The position numbers and the translations under genes were made by a program. DNA of 64,000 nucleotides, taken from assembly GCF_030332225.1 (NCBI RefSeq), contig NZ_JAOWIF010000031.1:558001-622000 (forward strand), written 5' to 3'. This document shows positions 22,058 to 33,433 of this stretch, in pieces. The DNA is from Citrobacter sp. Cu233. Lineage in GTDB: Bacteria; Pseudomonadota; Gammaproteobacteria; Enterobacterales; Enterobacteriaceae. Position 1 is the stretch's first letter. Every line of letters begins with the position of its first letter. The notes under the pieces are model-generated. The model saw only the letters and a program-made list of their open reading frames with translations. It was not told the origin of the DNA and did no database searches.

Positions 22058-22987
22058 ATGACGCAATTTGCATTTGTGTTCCCGGGTCAGGGTTCTCAAA
22101 CCGTTGGAATGTTGTCTGATATGGCAGCAAGCTACCCAATTGTTGAAGAAACTTTTGCTGAAGCTTCAGCAGCGCTGGGCTATGATCTTTGGGCTCTGAC
22201 TCAACAAGGTCCGGCAGAAGAACTGAATAAAACCTGGCAGACGCAGCCAGCACTGTTGACGGCATCTGTCGCGCTGTATCGCGTATGGCAGCAGCAGGGG
22301 GGTAAAACGCCAGCGCTGATGGCAGGTCACAGTCTGGGTGAATATTCTGCGCTGGTGTGTGCAGGTGTTATCAATTTTGCTGATGCCGTGCGCCTGGTTG
22401 AACTGCGTGGAAAATTTATGCAGGAAGCCGTTCCTGAAGGCACAGGTGGCATGTCTGCTATCATTGGTCTGGATGATGCCGCTATCGCGAAAGCGTGTGA
22501 AGAGTCTGCTGAAGGTCAGGTGGTTTCACCGGTAAACTTTAACTCACCAGGTCAGGTGGTTATCGCCGGACACAAAGAAGCTGTAGAGCGTGCAGGCGCG
22601 GCCTGTAAAGCTGCTGGCGCTAAGCGTGCGTTACCGCTGCCGGTTAGTGTTCCATCTCACTGTGCGCTAATGAAGCCTGCAGCCGAGAAACTGGCTATTG
22701 AACTGCAGAAAATTACCTTTAACACGCCGACTGTTTCCGTTGTGAACAACGTTGACGTGAAGTGCGAAACCACCGCCGATGCTATCCGCGATGCGCTGGT
22801 TCGTCAGCTTTACAGCCCGGTTCAGTGGACTAAAACCGTTGAATTTATGGCATCTCAGGGCGTAGAGCACCTGTATGAAGTCGGTCCGGGTAAAGTCCTC
22901 ACCGGTTTAACGAAACGTATTGTTGACACCCTGACTGCTTCGGCACTGAATGAGCCGGCGGCGTTGTCTGCGGCGCTAGAGCAATAA
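22058..22987 (+). CDS. fabD: FabD, malonyl-CoA:ACP transacylase
   Basis: FabD loads malonyl groups onto acyl carrier protein. The 309-residue protein has the N-terminal oxyanion-hole motif FPGQGSQTVGM, the nucleophilic serine in AGHSLGEYSAL (Ser92) and the catalytic histidine in VPSHCALM (His201). An AAGGA ribosome-binding site precedes the ATG. It lies between fabH and fabG, 12 nt from the latter. Confidence 0.98.
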   Translation: MTQFAFVFPGQGSQTVGMLSDMAASYPIVEETFAEASAALGYDLWALTQQGPAEELNKTWQTQPALLTASVALYRVWQQQGGKTPALMAGHSLGEYSALVCAGVINFADAVRLVELRGKFMQEAVPEGTGGMSAIIGLDDAAIAKACEESAEGQVVSPVNFNSPGQVVIAGHKEAVERAGAACKAAGAKRALPLPVSVPSHCALMKPAAEKLAIELQKITFNTPTVSVVNNVDVKCETTADAIRDALVRQLYSPVQWTKTVEFMASQGVEHLYEVGPGKVLTGLTKRIVDTLTASALNEPAALSAALEQ

Positions 22988-22999
22988 AAGAGGAAAACC

Positions 23000-23734
23000 A
23001 TGAGTTTTGAAGGAAAAATCGCGCTGGTTACCGGTGCAAGCCGTGGCATTGGCCGCGCAATTGCAGAGACACTCGTTGCCCGTGGCGCGATCGTTATCGG
23101 CACTGCAACAAGCGAAAGCGGCGCGCAGGCCATCAGCGATTACTTAGGTGAAAAGGGTAAAGGTCTGATGTTGAATGTGACCGATCCTGCATCTATCGAA
23201 TCTGTTCTGGAAAATATTCGTGCAGAATTTGGTGAAGTCGATATCCTGGTCAATAATGCCGGGATTACTCGTGATAACCTGTTAATGCGCATGAAAGATG
23301 ACGAGTGGAACGATATCATCGAAACCAACCTGTCATCTGTTTTCCGTCTGTCAAAAGCGGTAATGCGAGCTATGATGAAAAAGCGTCATGGTCGTATTAT
23401 CACTATCGGTTCTGTGGTTGGTACCATGGGAAATGCGGGTCAGGCTAACTACGCTGCGGCGAAAGCGGGTCTGATTGGCTTCAGTAAATCACTGGCGCGC
23501 GAAGTCGCGTCCCGTGGTATTACTGTAAACGTTGTTGCTCCGGGCTTTATTGAAACGGACATGACGCGTGCGCTGTCTGATGATCAGCGTGCGGGTATTC
23601 TGGCGCAGGTTCCTGCGGGTCGCCTTGGTGGCGCTCAGGAAATCGCCAGCGCGGTTGCATTTTTAGCTTCCGACGAAGCAAGTTACATCACTGGTGAGAC
23701 TTTGCACGTCAACGGCGGGATGTACATGGTTTAA
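23000..23734 (+). CDS. fabG: FabG, 3-oxoacyl-ACP reductase
   Basis: FabG performs the NADPH-dependent first reduction of each fatty-acid elongation round. The 244-residue short-chain dehydrogenase has the nucleotide-binding GASRGIGRA (residues 12-20), NNAG motif (VNNAGITRDN) and the catalytic Ser-Tyr-Lys set (GSVVG, then YAAAKAG). A GAGGAAA ribosome-binding site precedes it. Confidence 0.98.
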   Translation: MSFEGKIALVTGASRGIGRAIAETLVARGAIVIGTATSESGAQAISDYLGEKGKGLMLNVTDPASIESVLENIRAEFGEVDILVNNAGITRDNLLMRMKDDEWNDIIETNLSSVFRLSKAVMRAMMKKRHGRIITIGSVVGTMGNAGQANYAAAKAGLIGFSKSLAREVASRGITVNVVAPGFIETDMTRALSDDQRAGILAQVPAGRLGGAQEIASAVAFLASDEASYITGETLHVNGGMYMV

Positions 23735-23815
23735 CCACGATGAAAAAGATTTGCGTTATTGTAGGGATTAGCCTCAAAATAACGTAAAATCGTGGTAAGA
23801 CCTGCCGGGATTTAG

Positions 23816-23843
23816 TTGCAAATTTTTCAACATTTTATACACT
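23816..23843 (+). promoter_or_regulatory. Candidate acpP promoter
   Basis: TTGCAA (23816-23821), 16 nt, TACACT (23838-23843) lies 45 nt upstream of acpP in the 154-nt fabG-acpP gap. A separate strong acpP promoter is expected because ACP is far more abundant than the other fab products. A small hairpin TCGC-GAAA-GCGA follows in the leader. Confidence 0.55.
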
Positions 23844-23888
23844 ACGAAAACCATCGCGAAAGCGAGTTTTGATAGGAAATTTAAGAGT

Positions 23889-25453
<1,565 letters not shown>

Positions 25454-25487
25454 GTACCAGCAGGTGACTTACCAGGCTCTAAGAGAA

Positions 25488-25513
25488 AAGGTCCGCTTGT
25501 CGGGCCTTTTTTT
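25488..25513 (+). terminator. Rho-independent terminator after fabF
   Basis: AAGGTCCG (25488-25495) pairs with CGGGCCTT (25501-25508, one G-U pair), followed by a T-run. It separates the fab operon from the pabC operon. Confidence 0.9.
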
Positions 25514-25583
25514 ATTCAGTTTTCAATCCTTGTCCTGGGTGACTCATCCTGCCAAACTAGCGGACCACGAATAAGGAGCCACT

Positions 25584-26393
25584 ATGTTCTTAATTAATGG
25601 CCGTGAGCAGGATGTGCTGGCTGCAAGCGATCGGGCGACACAGTTTGGTGATGGCTGCTTTACCACTGCGCGTATTACCGACGGCAAAATTTGCTTTTTT
25701 GCCGCGCATCTCCAGCGTTTGCAGGACGCATGCCAAACATTGTTTATCCCCTTCGATAAGTGGCCAGAACTGCAAGCTGAAATGGAAAAACTGGCAGCAA
25801 TGCATGCAGGTGGCGTACTGAAAGTGATTATCAGCCGTGGCAGCGGCGGTCGTGGTTACAGTGGGGCTAGTTGTCATGAGCCGACTCGTATTCTCTCTGT
25901 ATCAGCTTACCCTGCACATTATGATAGCTGGCGAAAGCAAGGCATCGTGCTGGCGTTAAGTCCTGTTCGTCTGGGGCGCAACCCGATGCTTGCCGGGCTT
26001 AAGCATCTGAATCGGCTGGAGCAGGTGCTGATCCGCTCTCATCTTGAACAGACGGACGCCGATGAAGCGCTGGTTCTTGACAGCGAGGGATGGGTTACGG
26101 AATGCTGTGCGGCTAATTTGTTCTGGCGAAAAGACGACGTGGTTTATACGCCCCGGCTGGATCAGGCAGGTGTGAATGGCATTATGCGACAATTCTGTAT
26201 ACGTATGCTGGCACAATCGCCTTTCAGGGTTGTCGAAGTGTATGCCGGGTTGGCGGAGGTTATGCAGGCCGAAGAAATCGTCGTCTGCAATGCATTAATG
26301 CCTGTTATCCCCGTGCGTACCTGTGATGACAGGCCGTTGTCTTCACGTTTGTTATTCAATTTTTTAGCCCCACTTTGTGAGCATCCAAATTAG
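25584..26393 (+). CDS. pabC: PabC, aminodeoxychorismate lyase
   Basis: PabC splits 4-amino-4-deoxychorismate to p-aminobenzoate for folate synthesis. The 269-residue fold-type IV PLP enzyme shows the conserved pattern: [16 protein letters not shown] near the N-terminus, the PLP lysine in [13 protein letters not shown] and [24 protein letters not shown] ribosome-binding site precedes the ATG. It starts the pabC-mltG-tmk-holB-ycfH operon, with 2 nt to mltG. Confidence 0.96.
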   Translation: MFLINGREQDVLAASDRATQFGDGCFTTARITDGKICFFAAHLQRLQDACQTLFIPFDKWPELQAEMEKLAAMHAGGVLKVIISRGSGGRGYSGASCHEPTRILSVSAYPAHYDSWRKQGIVLALSPVRLGRNPMLAGLKHLNRLEQVLIRSHLEQTDADEALVLDSEGWVTECCAANLFWRKDDVVYTPRLDQAGVNGIMRQFCIRMLAQSPFRVVEVYAGLAEVMQAEEIVVCNALMPVIPVRTCDDRPLSSRLLFNFLAPLCEHPN

Positions 26394-26395
26394 TC

Positions 26396-27418
26396 ATGAA
26401 AAAATTGTTACTCGTTGTCCTGTTATTGCTGGTTGTGCTGGGCATTGCCGCGGGAGTGGGAATGTGGAAAGTTCGCCATCTGGCGGACAGTAAGTTATTG
26501 ATCAAAGAAGAGACGATTTTTACGCTGAAAGCGGGGACGGGCCGTCTGGCACTGGGGGAACAACTGTATACGGACAAGGTTATCAATCGTCCGCGGGTAT
26601 TCCAGTGGTTGTTACGTGTTGAACCCGATCTTTCGCATTTTAAAGCCGGAACCTATCGTTTAACACCTGATATGACCGTACGCGAGATGCTGCAATTGCT
26701 GGAAAGCGGCAAAGAAGCGCAGTTTCCGTTACGTCTGGTTGAGGGGATGCGCCTGAGCGATTACCTGAAACAATTGCGCGATGCACCGTATATGAAGCAT
26801 ACGCTGAGCGATGATAGCTACGAAACCGTCGCCAGAGCACTGAAGCTGGAAAACCCGGAGTGGGTGGAAGGCTGGTTCTGGCCAGATACCTGGATGTATA
26901 CCGCGAATACTACCGATGTGGCGTTGCTGAAGCGTGCGAATCAAAAGATGGTTAAAGCCGTGGATACGGTCTGGGAAGGGCGCGCTGACGGACTGCCGTA
27001 TAAAGACAAAAATCAACTGGTGACGATGGCCTCTATTATTGAGAAAGAGACCGCCGTTGCCAGCGAGCGTGACCAGGTGGCCTCGGTCTTTATTAACCGC
27101 TTACGTATCGGTATGCGCTTACAGACCGATCCGACCGTGATTTACGGTATGGGGGCACGGTATAATGGCAAATTATCGCGTGCAGATCTGGAAATGCCGA
27201 CCGCCTATAACACTTATACCATCACCGGTTTGCCGCCGGGTCCGATTGCCATGCCTGGTGAGGCTTCGCTGCAGGCGGCCGCGCATCCGGCAAAGACTCC
27301 GTATCTCTATTTCGTGGCTGACGGTAAAGGCGGTCACACGTTTAACACTAATCTTGTCAGCCACAACCGCTCCGTGCAGGATTATCTGAAAGTGCTTAAG
27401 GAAAAAAATGGGCAGTAA
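26396..27418 (+). CDS. mltG: MltG (YceG), endolytic murein transglycosylase
   Basis: MltG cleaves nascent peptidoglycan strands at the inner membrane and is proposed to end glycan synthesis. The 340-residue protein has one N-terminal membrane helix ([19 protein letters not shown]), a LysM-like segment and the YceG catalytic domain with the active glutamate in [19 protein letters not shown]. It overlaps the start of tmk by 11 nt. Confidence 0.96.
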   Translation: MKKLLLVVLLLLVVLGIAAGVGMWKVRHLADSKLLIKEETIFTLKAGTGRLALGEQLYTDKVINRPRVFQWLLRVEPDLSHFKAGTYRLTPDMTVREMLQLLESGKEAQFPLRLVEGMRLSDYLKQLRDAPYMKHTLSDDSYETVARALKLENPEWVEGWFWPDTWMYTANTTDVALLKRANQKMVKAVDTVWEGRADGLPYKDKNQLVTMASIIEKETAVASERDQVASVFINRLRIGMRLQTDPTVIYGMGARYNGKLSRADLEMPTAYNTYTITGLPPGPIAMPGEASLQAAAHPAKTPYLYFVADGKGGHTFNTNLVSHNRSVQDYLKVLKEKNGQ

Positions 27419-28049
27419 TTACATCGTCATCGAGGGTCTGGAAGGCGCCGGAAAAACCACTGCACGTGACGTAGTGGTTGAGACACTTGAGCAGCTCGGG
27501 ATTCGCGACATGGTATTTACCCGTGAACCCGGTGGGACCCAGCTTGCAGAGAAATTAAGAAGTTTGGTGCTGGACATCAAATCGGTCGGCGATGAAGTGA
27601 TTACCGATAAAGCCGAAGTCCTGATGTTTTATGCCGCGCGCGTACAGCTGGTTGAAACCGTGATTAAGCCGGCGCTGGCAAAAGGCCGCTGGGTTATTGG
27701 CGATCGTCACGATCTGTCGACTCAGGCCTATCAGGGTGGTGGCCGTGGGATCGATCAAAACATGCTGGCAACACTGCGGGATGCCGTGCTCGGCGATTTT
27801 CGCCCTGACCTGACCCTGTATCTGGATGTGACACCCGAGGTAGGGTTAAAACGTGCTCGGGCACGTGGCGAACTGGATCGTATTGAACAGGAGTCTTTTG
27901 ATTTCTTCAATCGCACCCGTGCACGCTACCTTGAACTGGCTGCCAAAGACGCCAGTATTCGTACGATTGATGCAACACAGCCGCTTGATGTCGTGATGGA
28001 GGATATCCGCAATACCATCACCGAGTGGGTGAAGGAGCAGGGCGCATGA
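27408..28049 (+). CDS. tmk: Thymidylate kinase
   Basis: Tmk phosphorylates dTMP to dTDP, essential for dTTP supply. The 213-residue protein has the P-loop GLEGAGKTT (residues 10-18), the substrate motif [17 protein letters not shown] and a lid region with arginines. Its ATG lies inside the 3' end of mltG and its stop overlaps the holB start (ATGA), so translation is coupled across three genes. Confidence 0.98.
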   Translation: MGSNYIVIEGLEGAGKTTARDVVVETLEQLGIRDMVFTREPGGTQLAEKLRSLVLDIKSVGDEVITDKAEVLMFYAARVQLVETVIKPALAKGRWVIGDRHDLSTQAYQGGGRGIDQNMLATLRDAVLGDFRPDLTLYLDVTPEVGLKRARARGELDRIEQESFDFFNRTRARYLELAAKDASIRTIDATQPLDVVMEDIRNTITEWVKEQGA

Positions 28050-29050
28050 AATGGTATCCATGGTTACGACCGGATTTTGAGAAACTGGTAGCCAGCTACC
28101 AGGCGGGTCGTGGTCACCATGCGCTACTGATTCAGGCGTTACCCGGAATGGGTGACGACGCGCTGATTTACGCTCTTAGCCGCTATTTAATGTGCCAGCA
28201 GCCGGAAGGACACAAAAGCTGTGGGCATTGCCGTGGCTGTCAGTTGATGCAGGCAGGTACACACCCGGACTATTATTCGCTGTTGCCAGAAAAAGGAAAA
28301 AGTACGCTGGGTGTTGATGCGGTACGTGAAGTCAGCGAGAAGCTCTACGAGCACTCACGTCTGGGAGGGGCAAAGGTGGTATGGATCCCCGATGCGGCTC
28401 AGTTGACCGATGCAGCAGCCAATGCCTTGCTGAAAACTCTGGAAGAGCCTCCGGCACAGACCTGGTTTTTCCTCGCCAGCACAGAGCCGGCAAGATTATT
28501 GGCGACGCTACGCAGCCGCTGTCGGTTACATCATCTTGCTCCTCCGGCAGAATCGTATGCCATTTCCTGGCTTGCCCGCGAAGTGACGGCATCTCAGGAG
28601 GCGCTACTGAGCGCATTACGGCTGAGTGCCGGATCGCCCGGTGCGGCATTAACGTTGCTACAAACCGAAAGCTGGGCGCACCGGACTGACTTCTGTGCCG
28701 CACTGGCGAACACATTACAATCCGGCGACTGGTATATCCTGTTGGCGGCACTTAATCATGAGCACGCTGCGACCCGTTTACACTGGCTGGCAACGCTGTT
28801 TACAGATGCTCTCAAACGCCCGTATGGCGTTACTCATTTAACCAATCCTGATGCTCTGGCGTTGATATCGTCAATCGCTGCGCAGTTATCCGTTGCGCAG
28901 ATACAGGCGATACTCGGTGATGTTTGTCACTGTCGTCAGCAATTGCTTAACGTGACCGGCGTAAACCGTGAACTGGTATTAACCGATCTTATTCTCCGTA
29001 CTGAGCATTACCTGCAACCAGGCACCATACTGCCTGTTCCCCATCTTTGA
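28046..29050 (+). CDS. holB: HolB, DNA polymerase III delta-prime subunit
   Basis: Delta-prime is a stator of the clamp loader that puts the beta clamp on DNA. The start overlapping the tmk stop gives [19 protein letters not shown] and 334 residues, as in E. coli; a frame seven codons longer starts inside tmk. The zinc-binding cysteines ([13 protein letters not shown]) and the SRC motif ([10 protein letters not shown]) are present, and the P-loop is degenerate as expected for delta-prime. The middle and C-terminal parts look more diverged from E. coli than its neighbours. Confidence 0.97.
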   Translation: MKWYPWLRPDFEKLVASYQAGRGHHALLIQALPGMGDDALIYALSRYLMCQQPEGHKSCGHCRGCQLMQAGTHPDYYSLLPEKGKSTLGVDAVREVSEKLYEHSRLGGAKVVWIPDAAQLTDAAANALLKTLEEPPAQTWFFLASTEPARLLATLRSRCRLHHLAPPAESYAISWLAREVTASQEALLSALRLSAGSPGAALTLLQTESWAHRTDFCAALANTLQSGDWYILLAALNHEHAATRLHWLATLFTDALKRPYGVTHLTNPDALALISSIAAQLSVAQIQAILGDVCHCRQQLLNVTGVNRELVLTDLILRTEHYLQPGTILPVPHL

Positions 29051-29060
29051 GAGAGACATT

Positions 29061-29858
29061 ATGTTTTTAGTCGACTCACACTGCCATCTTGATGGTCTGG
29101 ATTATCAATCTTTGCATAAGGACGTGGATGACGTGCTGGCGAAAGCGGCCGCGCGTGATGTGAAGTTCTGTCTTGCTGTTGCCACCACGCTACCAGGATA
29201 CCGCAGTATGCGTAAACTGGTTGGCGAGCGTGACAATGTGGTTTTCTCATGTGGCGTTCATCCACTAAACCAGGATGAAACCTATGACGTCGAGGACCTG
29301 CGTCGCTTTGCCGCTGAAGAGGGCGTAGTTGCGCTGGGTGAAACGGGGTTGGACTATTTTTACACTCCGGAAACTAAAGTTCGCCAACAGGAATCATTCA
29401 TCCACCATATCCAGATTGGCCGTGAGTTACACAAGCCAGTTATCGTTCATACCCGCGATGCGCGTGCCGATACGCTGTCGATTCTGCGCGAAGAAAACGT
29501 GACGGATTGTGGCGGCGTACTACACTGTTTTACAGAGGACAGGGAAACTGCGGGTAAATTGCTGGATCTCGGATTTTATATTTCGTTTTCTGGCATCGTC
29601 ACGTTCCGTAATGCTGAGCAGCTCCGCGATGCCGCGCGTTATGTTCCTCTGGATCGTTTGTTGGTTGAGACTGATTCCCCATACCTTGCGCCTGTACCGC
29701 ATCGCGGAAAAGAGAATCAGCCAGCCATGGTTCGGGATGTCGCAGAGTACATGGCCGTATTGAAAGGTGTTGCCGTTGAAGAACTGGCGCAAATCACCAC
29801 AGATAACTTTGCCCGCCTGTTTCACATCGACGCTTCTCGCCTGCAATCAGCCCGCTAA
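29061..29858 (+). CDS. ycfH: YcfH, TatD-family metal-dependent hydrolase
   Basis: TatD-family TIM-barrel hydrolases act as metal-dependent nucleases or deacylases; the YcfH substrate is not settled. The 265-residue protein has the metal-binding DSHCHLDG (residues 5-12), the Glu in GETGLDYFY, the HTRDA and HCFTED histidines and the final aspartate in VETDSPYLAP. It ends the pabC operon, 10 nt after holB. Confidence 0.96.
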   Translation: MFLVDSHCHLDGLDYQSLHKDVDDVLAKAAARDVKFCLAVATTLPGYRSMRKLVGERDNVVFSCGVHPLNQDETYDVEDLRRFAAEEGVVALGETGLDYFYTPETKVRQQESFIHHIQIGRELHKPVIVHTRDARADTLSILREENVTDCGGVLHCFTEDRETAGKLLDLGFYISFSGIVTFRNAEQLRDAARYVPLDRLLVETDSPYLAPVPHRGKENQPAMVRDVAEYMAVLKGVAVEELAQITTDNFARLFHIDASRLQSAR

Positions 29859-30000
29859 CTGAGTTTTTTTAAAGCTCGTAATTAATAAATAAAGCGAGTA
29901 AAGTTCACCGCCACAAAATGGGCGGTGAATAACCAGTTGGAAACATTCAGATACTCATTTTATCGGAATGTGCGGGTTTTTCGGCTATCCACAGCTGAAT

Positions 30001-30050
30001 TGTGATAGCCGTCAAACAAAAATGAACTGAATTATTTTACTCTGTGTAAT
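30001..30050 (+). promoter_or_regulatory. ptsG promoter with CRP site and candidate Mlc operator
   Basis: TGTGA (30001-30005), 6 nt, TCAAA (30012-30016) is a near-consensus CRP site centred about 41 nt before the likely start (about 30050). The -10 is TACTCT (30038-30043). This is the class II layout known for ptsG P1. The AT-rich inverted repeat TTATTTTAC / GTAATAAA around the start overlaps where Mlc binds in E. coli. The rest of the 29859-30151 gap is leader. Confidence 0.78.
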
Positions 30051-30124
30051 AAATAAAGGGTACTTAGATGCCCTGTCCACGGCGAGGTTCTCCCCCCTCG
30101 CCAATGCGTGAGAACGTAGAAAAG

Positions 30125-30137
30125 CACAAATACTCAG
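30125..30137 (+). promoter_or_regulatory. SgrS sRNA pairing site in the ptsG leader
   Basis: CACAAATACTCAG lies just upstream of and overlapping the ptsG ribosome-binding site (AGGAG at 30136-30140). It can pair with the known SgrS seed that blocks ptsG translation and triggers RNase E decay during glucose-phosphate stress. E. coli has CACCCATACTCAG from memory, so the seed part ATACTCAG is conserved. Confidence 0.8.
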
Positions 30138-30151
30138 GAGCACTCTCAATT

Positions 30152-31585
30152 ATGTTTAAGAATGCATTTGCTAACCTGCAAAAGGTCGGTAAATCGCTGA
30201 TGCTACCGGTATCCGTACTCCCGATCGCAGGTATTCTGCTGGGTGTCGGTTCCGCTAACTTCAGCTGGCTGCCAGCCGTTGTATCGCACGTAATGGCAGA
30301 AGCAGGCGGATCTGTTTTTGCGAACATGCCGCTGATTTTTGCTATCGGTGTTGCGTTAGGCTTCACCAACAACGACGGCGTATCGGCTCTGGCATCAGTT
30401 GTTGCCTACGGCATCATGGTCAAGACCATGGCTGTTGTTGCGCCGCTGGTTCTGCATTTACCTGCTGAAGAGATCGCCGCTAAACACCTTGCTGATACGG
30501 GTGTTCTCGGGGGGATTATCTCCGGTGCGATTGCAGCGTATATGTTCAACCGTTTCTACCGAATCAAACTGCCTGAGTACCTCGGCTTCTTTGCCGGTAA
30601 GCGCTTCGTTCCTATTATTTCTGGTCTGGCTGCCATCTTCACGGGTGTGGTCCTGTCCTTCATTTGGCCGCCGATCGGTACTGCTATTCAGACGTTCTCC
30701 CAATGGGCGGCGTACCAGAACCCAGTCGTCGCATTTGGTATCTATGGTTTCATCGAACGCTGCCTGGTGCCGTTTGGTCTGCACCATATCTGGAACGTTC
30801 CATTCCAGATGCAGATCGGTGAATACACCAACGCTGCGGGTCAGGTATTCCACGGCGACATCCCTCGCTATATGGCTGGTGACCCGACTGCGGGCAAACT
30901 GTCCGGTGGCTTCCTGTTTAAAATGTACGGTCTGCCTGCTGCCGCTATTGCAATCTGGCACTCTGCTAAACCGGAAAACCGTGCGAAAGTGGGCGGTATC
31001 ATGATCTCCGCTGCGTTGACCTCGTTCCTGACCGGTATCACTGAGCCGATCGAGTTCTCCTTCATGTTCGTGGCACCGATCCTGTACATCATCCACGCGA
31101 TTCTGGCAGGCCTGGCATTCCCAATCTGTATTCTGCTGGGTATGCGCGACGGTACGTCGTTCTCTCATGGTCTGATCGACTTTATCGTTCTGTCCGGTAA
31201 CAGCAGCAAACTGTGGCTGTTCCCGATTGTCGGTATTGGTTACGCGATTGTTTACTACACCATCTTCCGTGTGCTGATCAAAGCGCTGGACCTGAAAACT
31301 CCGGGTCGTGAAGATGCGACTGAAGACAACAAAGCGGGCGCGACTGGCGAAATGGCTCCGGCACTGGTTGCCGCGTTTGGCGGTAAAGAAAACATCACTA
31401 ACCTCGATGCGTGCATCACGCGTCTGCGCGTCAGCGTTGCTGACGTTGCCAAAGTGGATCAGGCTGGCCTGAAAAAACTGGGTGCGGCGGGCGTTGTGGT
31501 CGCGGGTTCTGGTGTTCAGGCTATCTTCGGTACCAAGTCCGATAACCTGAAAACTGAAATGGATGAGTACATCCGTAACAGCTAA
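30152..31585 (+). CDS. ptsG: PtsG, glucose-specific PTS enzyme IICB
   Basis: PtsG imports and phosphorylates glucose at the inner membrane using EIIA-Glc. I start at [19 protein letters not shown] (477 residues, as in E. coli). The open frame extends 28 codons upstream, but that stretch is the untranslated leader. The EIIC membrane part occupies about residues 1-390, and the EIIB domain carries the phosphorylated cysteine in [10 protein letters not shown] (Cys421). In E. coli fhuE follows; here a peptidase gene on the opposite strand does. Confidence 0.98.
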   Translation: MFKNAFANLQKVGKSLMLPVSVLPIAGILLGVGSANFSWLPAVVSHVMAEAGGSVFANMPLIFAIGVALGFTNNDGVSALASVVAYGIMVKTMAVVAPLVLHLPAEEIAAKHLADTGVLGGIISGAIAAYMFNRFYRIKLPEYLGFFAGKRFVPIISGLAAIFTGVVLSFIWPPIGTAIQTFSQWAAYQNPVVAFGIYGFIERCLVPFGLHHIWNVPFQMQIGEYTNAAGQVFHGDIPRYMAGDPTAGKLSGGFLFKMYGLPAAAIAIWHSAKPENRAKVGGIMISAALTSFLTGITEPIEFSFMFVAPILYIIHAILAGLAFPICILLGMRDGTSFSHGLIDFIVLSGNSSKLWLFPIVGIGYAIVYYTIFRVLIKALDLKTPGREDATEDNKAGATGEMAPALVAAFGGKENITNLDACITRLRVSVADVAKVDQAGLKKLGAAGVVVAGSGVQAIFGTKSDNLKTEMDEYIRNS

Positions 31586-31610
31586 GCAGTAAGATGTTGG
31601 GGAGAACTAA

Positions 31611-31634
31611 GGCAGCCTGCGGGCTGCCTTTTTT
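31611..31634 (+). terminator. Rho-independent terminator of ptsG
   Basis: GGCAGCC (31611-31617), TGCG loop, GGCTGCC (31622-31628), then a run of seven T. It also marks the likely rearrangement junction: genes beyond it are from a different E. coli map region. Confidence 0.92.
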
Positions 31635-31639
31635 ATGCC

Positions 31640-33418
31640 TTAATTAGCCTGAACGCGAATTGGCGCCGTCGCAGCAAACAGCCACGGGCGCGCGTCGCTG
31701 CCCACGCGTGGCGATAGCGTTTCTCTTACCTGTTGATGATAATCATCAATCCACTGTTTCTCTGCATCACTCAGCAGATGTAATTCAACAAGGTTCAGAT
31801 CGATGGGGACCAGCGTCAGGGTAGAGAAGCGGCAAAAACCGGGTCGGCTATTGATAATCTCCACCTGATTCTCAATGCGGATCCCATATTGTCCAGCCAG
31901 ATAATAGCCAGGTTCGATGGTGATAATGTTACCCGCCACCAAAGGCCAGGGATTCACTTTCTTCGCAATGCGGTGCGGTTGCTCGTGGATCAGTAGCTGG
32001 TGGCCTACGCCGTGTCCTGTGCCGTGGTCAAAATCCAGACCCAACTCCCAAAGCGCCCGACGGCTAAACGCATCCAATTGGTGACCCTGCGTACCGCTGG
32101 GGAATTGCAATGAGATCAGTGATAAAAACCCTTTCAGTACGGCGGTGTAATGCAGCCGTCGCTGCGGATCCTGTGGACCAAAGGCGAGTGTTCTGGTTGT
32201 ATCCGTAGTACCATTTTGATACTGGCCGCCGGAATCATTCAGATACATTGCCTGTGTGGTGATGGGCGTATTTGTTTTCTCACTCGAATGGTAATGGCAC
32301 ATCGCCGCATTGCTGGCAGAGGCGGAAATAGTACCGAAACTTTGTTCTATAAATCCGGGCTGCTGCTGGCGAAACGCCAGCTGTTTGGCTTGTGCTTCCA
32401 GTTCAGTGACAGGATTACCTGCCGCCTCACGCAATGGCACTTCATGCGCCAGCCAGGCCAGAAAGTTGACCCATGCGGCGCCATCCTGTTCATGGCATTC
32501 CCGATACCCTGCCAGTTCAACGTCATTTTTATGAGCTTTAATCAACGTGATGGGATCGGGGACCCAGAGAACCTCACCCCCGTTTTGTTCAATGGCAAAC
32601 CGCAGCGCGACTGGCGCATAGTCTTTATCAACTAGGAAACGCTTTCCCTGGGCAAGTTGCTGGCAGCGAGAGATAAAGTTTTCTTGCGGGGCCAGCGTGA
32701 CTGTCTCCAGCAATGATGCAGGCAGCTGCTGCGTCTTATTATTATCAACAAACCACTCCAGTTCGCCGCTGCGATGTAGCAGGGCAAACGAAAAAGGAAC
32801 CGGAACCATCGCAAGATCGGCACCACGTACATTGAGTAGCCAGGCGATGTTATCCGGCAGCGTGATCGCCAGTACGTCGGCCTGATGCTGAGTCAGTTGC
32901 TCCACTATTCTTACGCGCTTATGCGCGCTGCTTTCACCGCTTATCTCAATGGGCATTTCGCGAATAACACCACAGGGGGCGGCTGGACGGTCGAGCCAGA
33001 TCTGGTCGAAGGGATCGCGTTCCATCGGAACCAGTTTGCAGTGAGTGGCCGACAGTGCTTCAAATTGGCTGTTGACCATCAGCAGAGGTTCAAAGCCGAT
33101 ACGCGCACCCGAGGTGACGTAAGCCTGCAAATAGTCGGCCAGAGGTTCATCGTGCAAATGATGGATTTCAAAATCATCAAGAGAGACTTCGTTACGCACC
33201 TGGACCTGATAGCGCCCATCGACAAACATCAGCGCGCGATCGCGAAGTACCAATGCAAGACCAGCGGAGCCACTAAAGCCGGTGAGCCAGGCCAGTTTAT
33301 TGTCGTGCGGTGTGCAATCTTCGCTCTGATGAGCATCGGCGCGGGGAACAATCATGCCATCCAGTCCCTGCGTTAACAGCAGACTGCGCAGGGCGGAAAG
33401 GGGAGTTGAGTTGTGCAT
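31640..33418 (-). CDS. Xaa-Pro aminopeptidase, M24B family (long, three-domain type)
   Basis: The 592-residue cytoplasmic protein matches the long aminopeptidase P (XPNPEP1-like) type, which removes N-terminal residues before proline. It has two creatinase-like N-terminal domains (about 1-130 and 140-300) and a C-terminal pita-bread domain. All five metal ligands are recognisable: two Asp in LNDSGGQYQNGTTDTTRT, the His in HGTGHGVGHQ, and two Glu in TIEPGYYLA and RIENQVEI. There is no signal peptide. It lies 15 nt after amn on the same strand, so the two are probably cotranscribed. E. coli K-12 has no equivalent at this place. Confidence 0.9.
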   Translation of the reverse strand: MHNSTPLSALRSLLLTQGLDGMIVPRADAHQSEDCTPHDNKLAWLTGFSGSAGLALVLRDRALMFVDGRYQVQVRNEVSLDDFEIHHLHDEPLADYLQAYVTSGARIGFEPLLMVNSQFEALSATHCKLVPMERDPFDQIWLDRPAAPCGVIREMPIEISGESSAHKRVRIVEQLTQHQADVLAITLPDNIAWLLNVRGADLAMVPVPFSFALLHRSGELEWFVDNNKTQQLPASLLETVTLAPQENFISRCQQLAQGKRFLVDKDYAPVALRFAIEQNGGEVLWVPDPITLIKAHKNDVELAGYRECHEQDGAAWVNFLAWLAHEVPLREAAGNPVTELEAQAKQLAFRQQQPGFIEQSFGTISASASNAAMCHYHSSEKTNTPITTQAMYLNDSGGQYQNGTTDTTRTLAFGPQDPQRRLHYTAVLKGFLSLISLQFPSGTQGHQLDAFSRRALWELGLDFDHGTGHGVGHQLLIHEQPHRIAKKVNPWPLVAGNIITIEPGYYLAGQYGIRIENQVEIINSRPGFCRFSTLTLVPIDLNLVELHLLSDAEKQWIDDYHQQVRETLSPRVGSDARPWLFAATAPIRVQAN

Positions 33419-33433
33419 AGTTACCTTCAGGCC

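Noticed and set aside
30068..30151. 28-residue N-terminal extension of PtsG
   Set aside because: The stretch is the transcribed leader; the SgrS site and AGGAG immediately precede the ATG at 30152, and PtsG is 477 residues in E. coli.
30458..31168. 236-residue minus-strand frame opposite ptsG
   Set aside because: Arg/Asp-rich composition and no start signal; it mirrors ptsG codon use.
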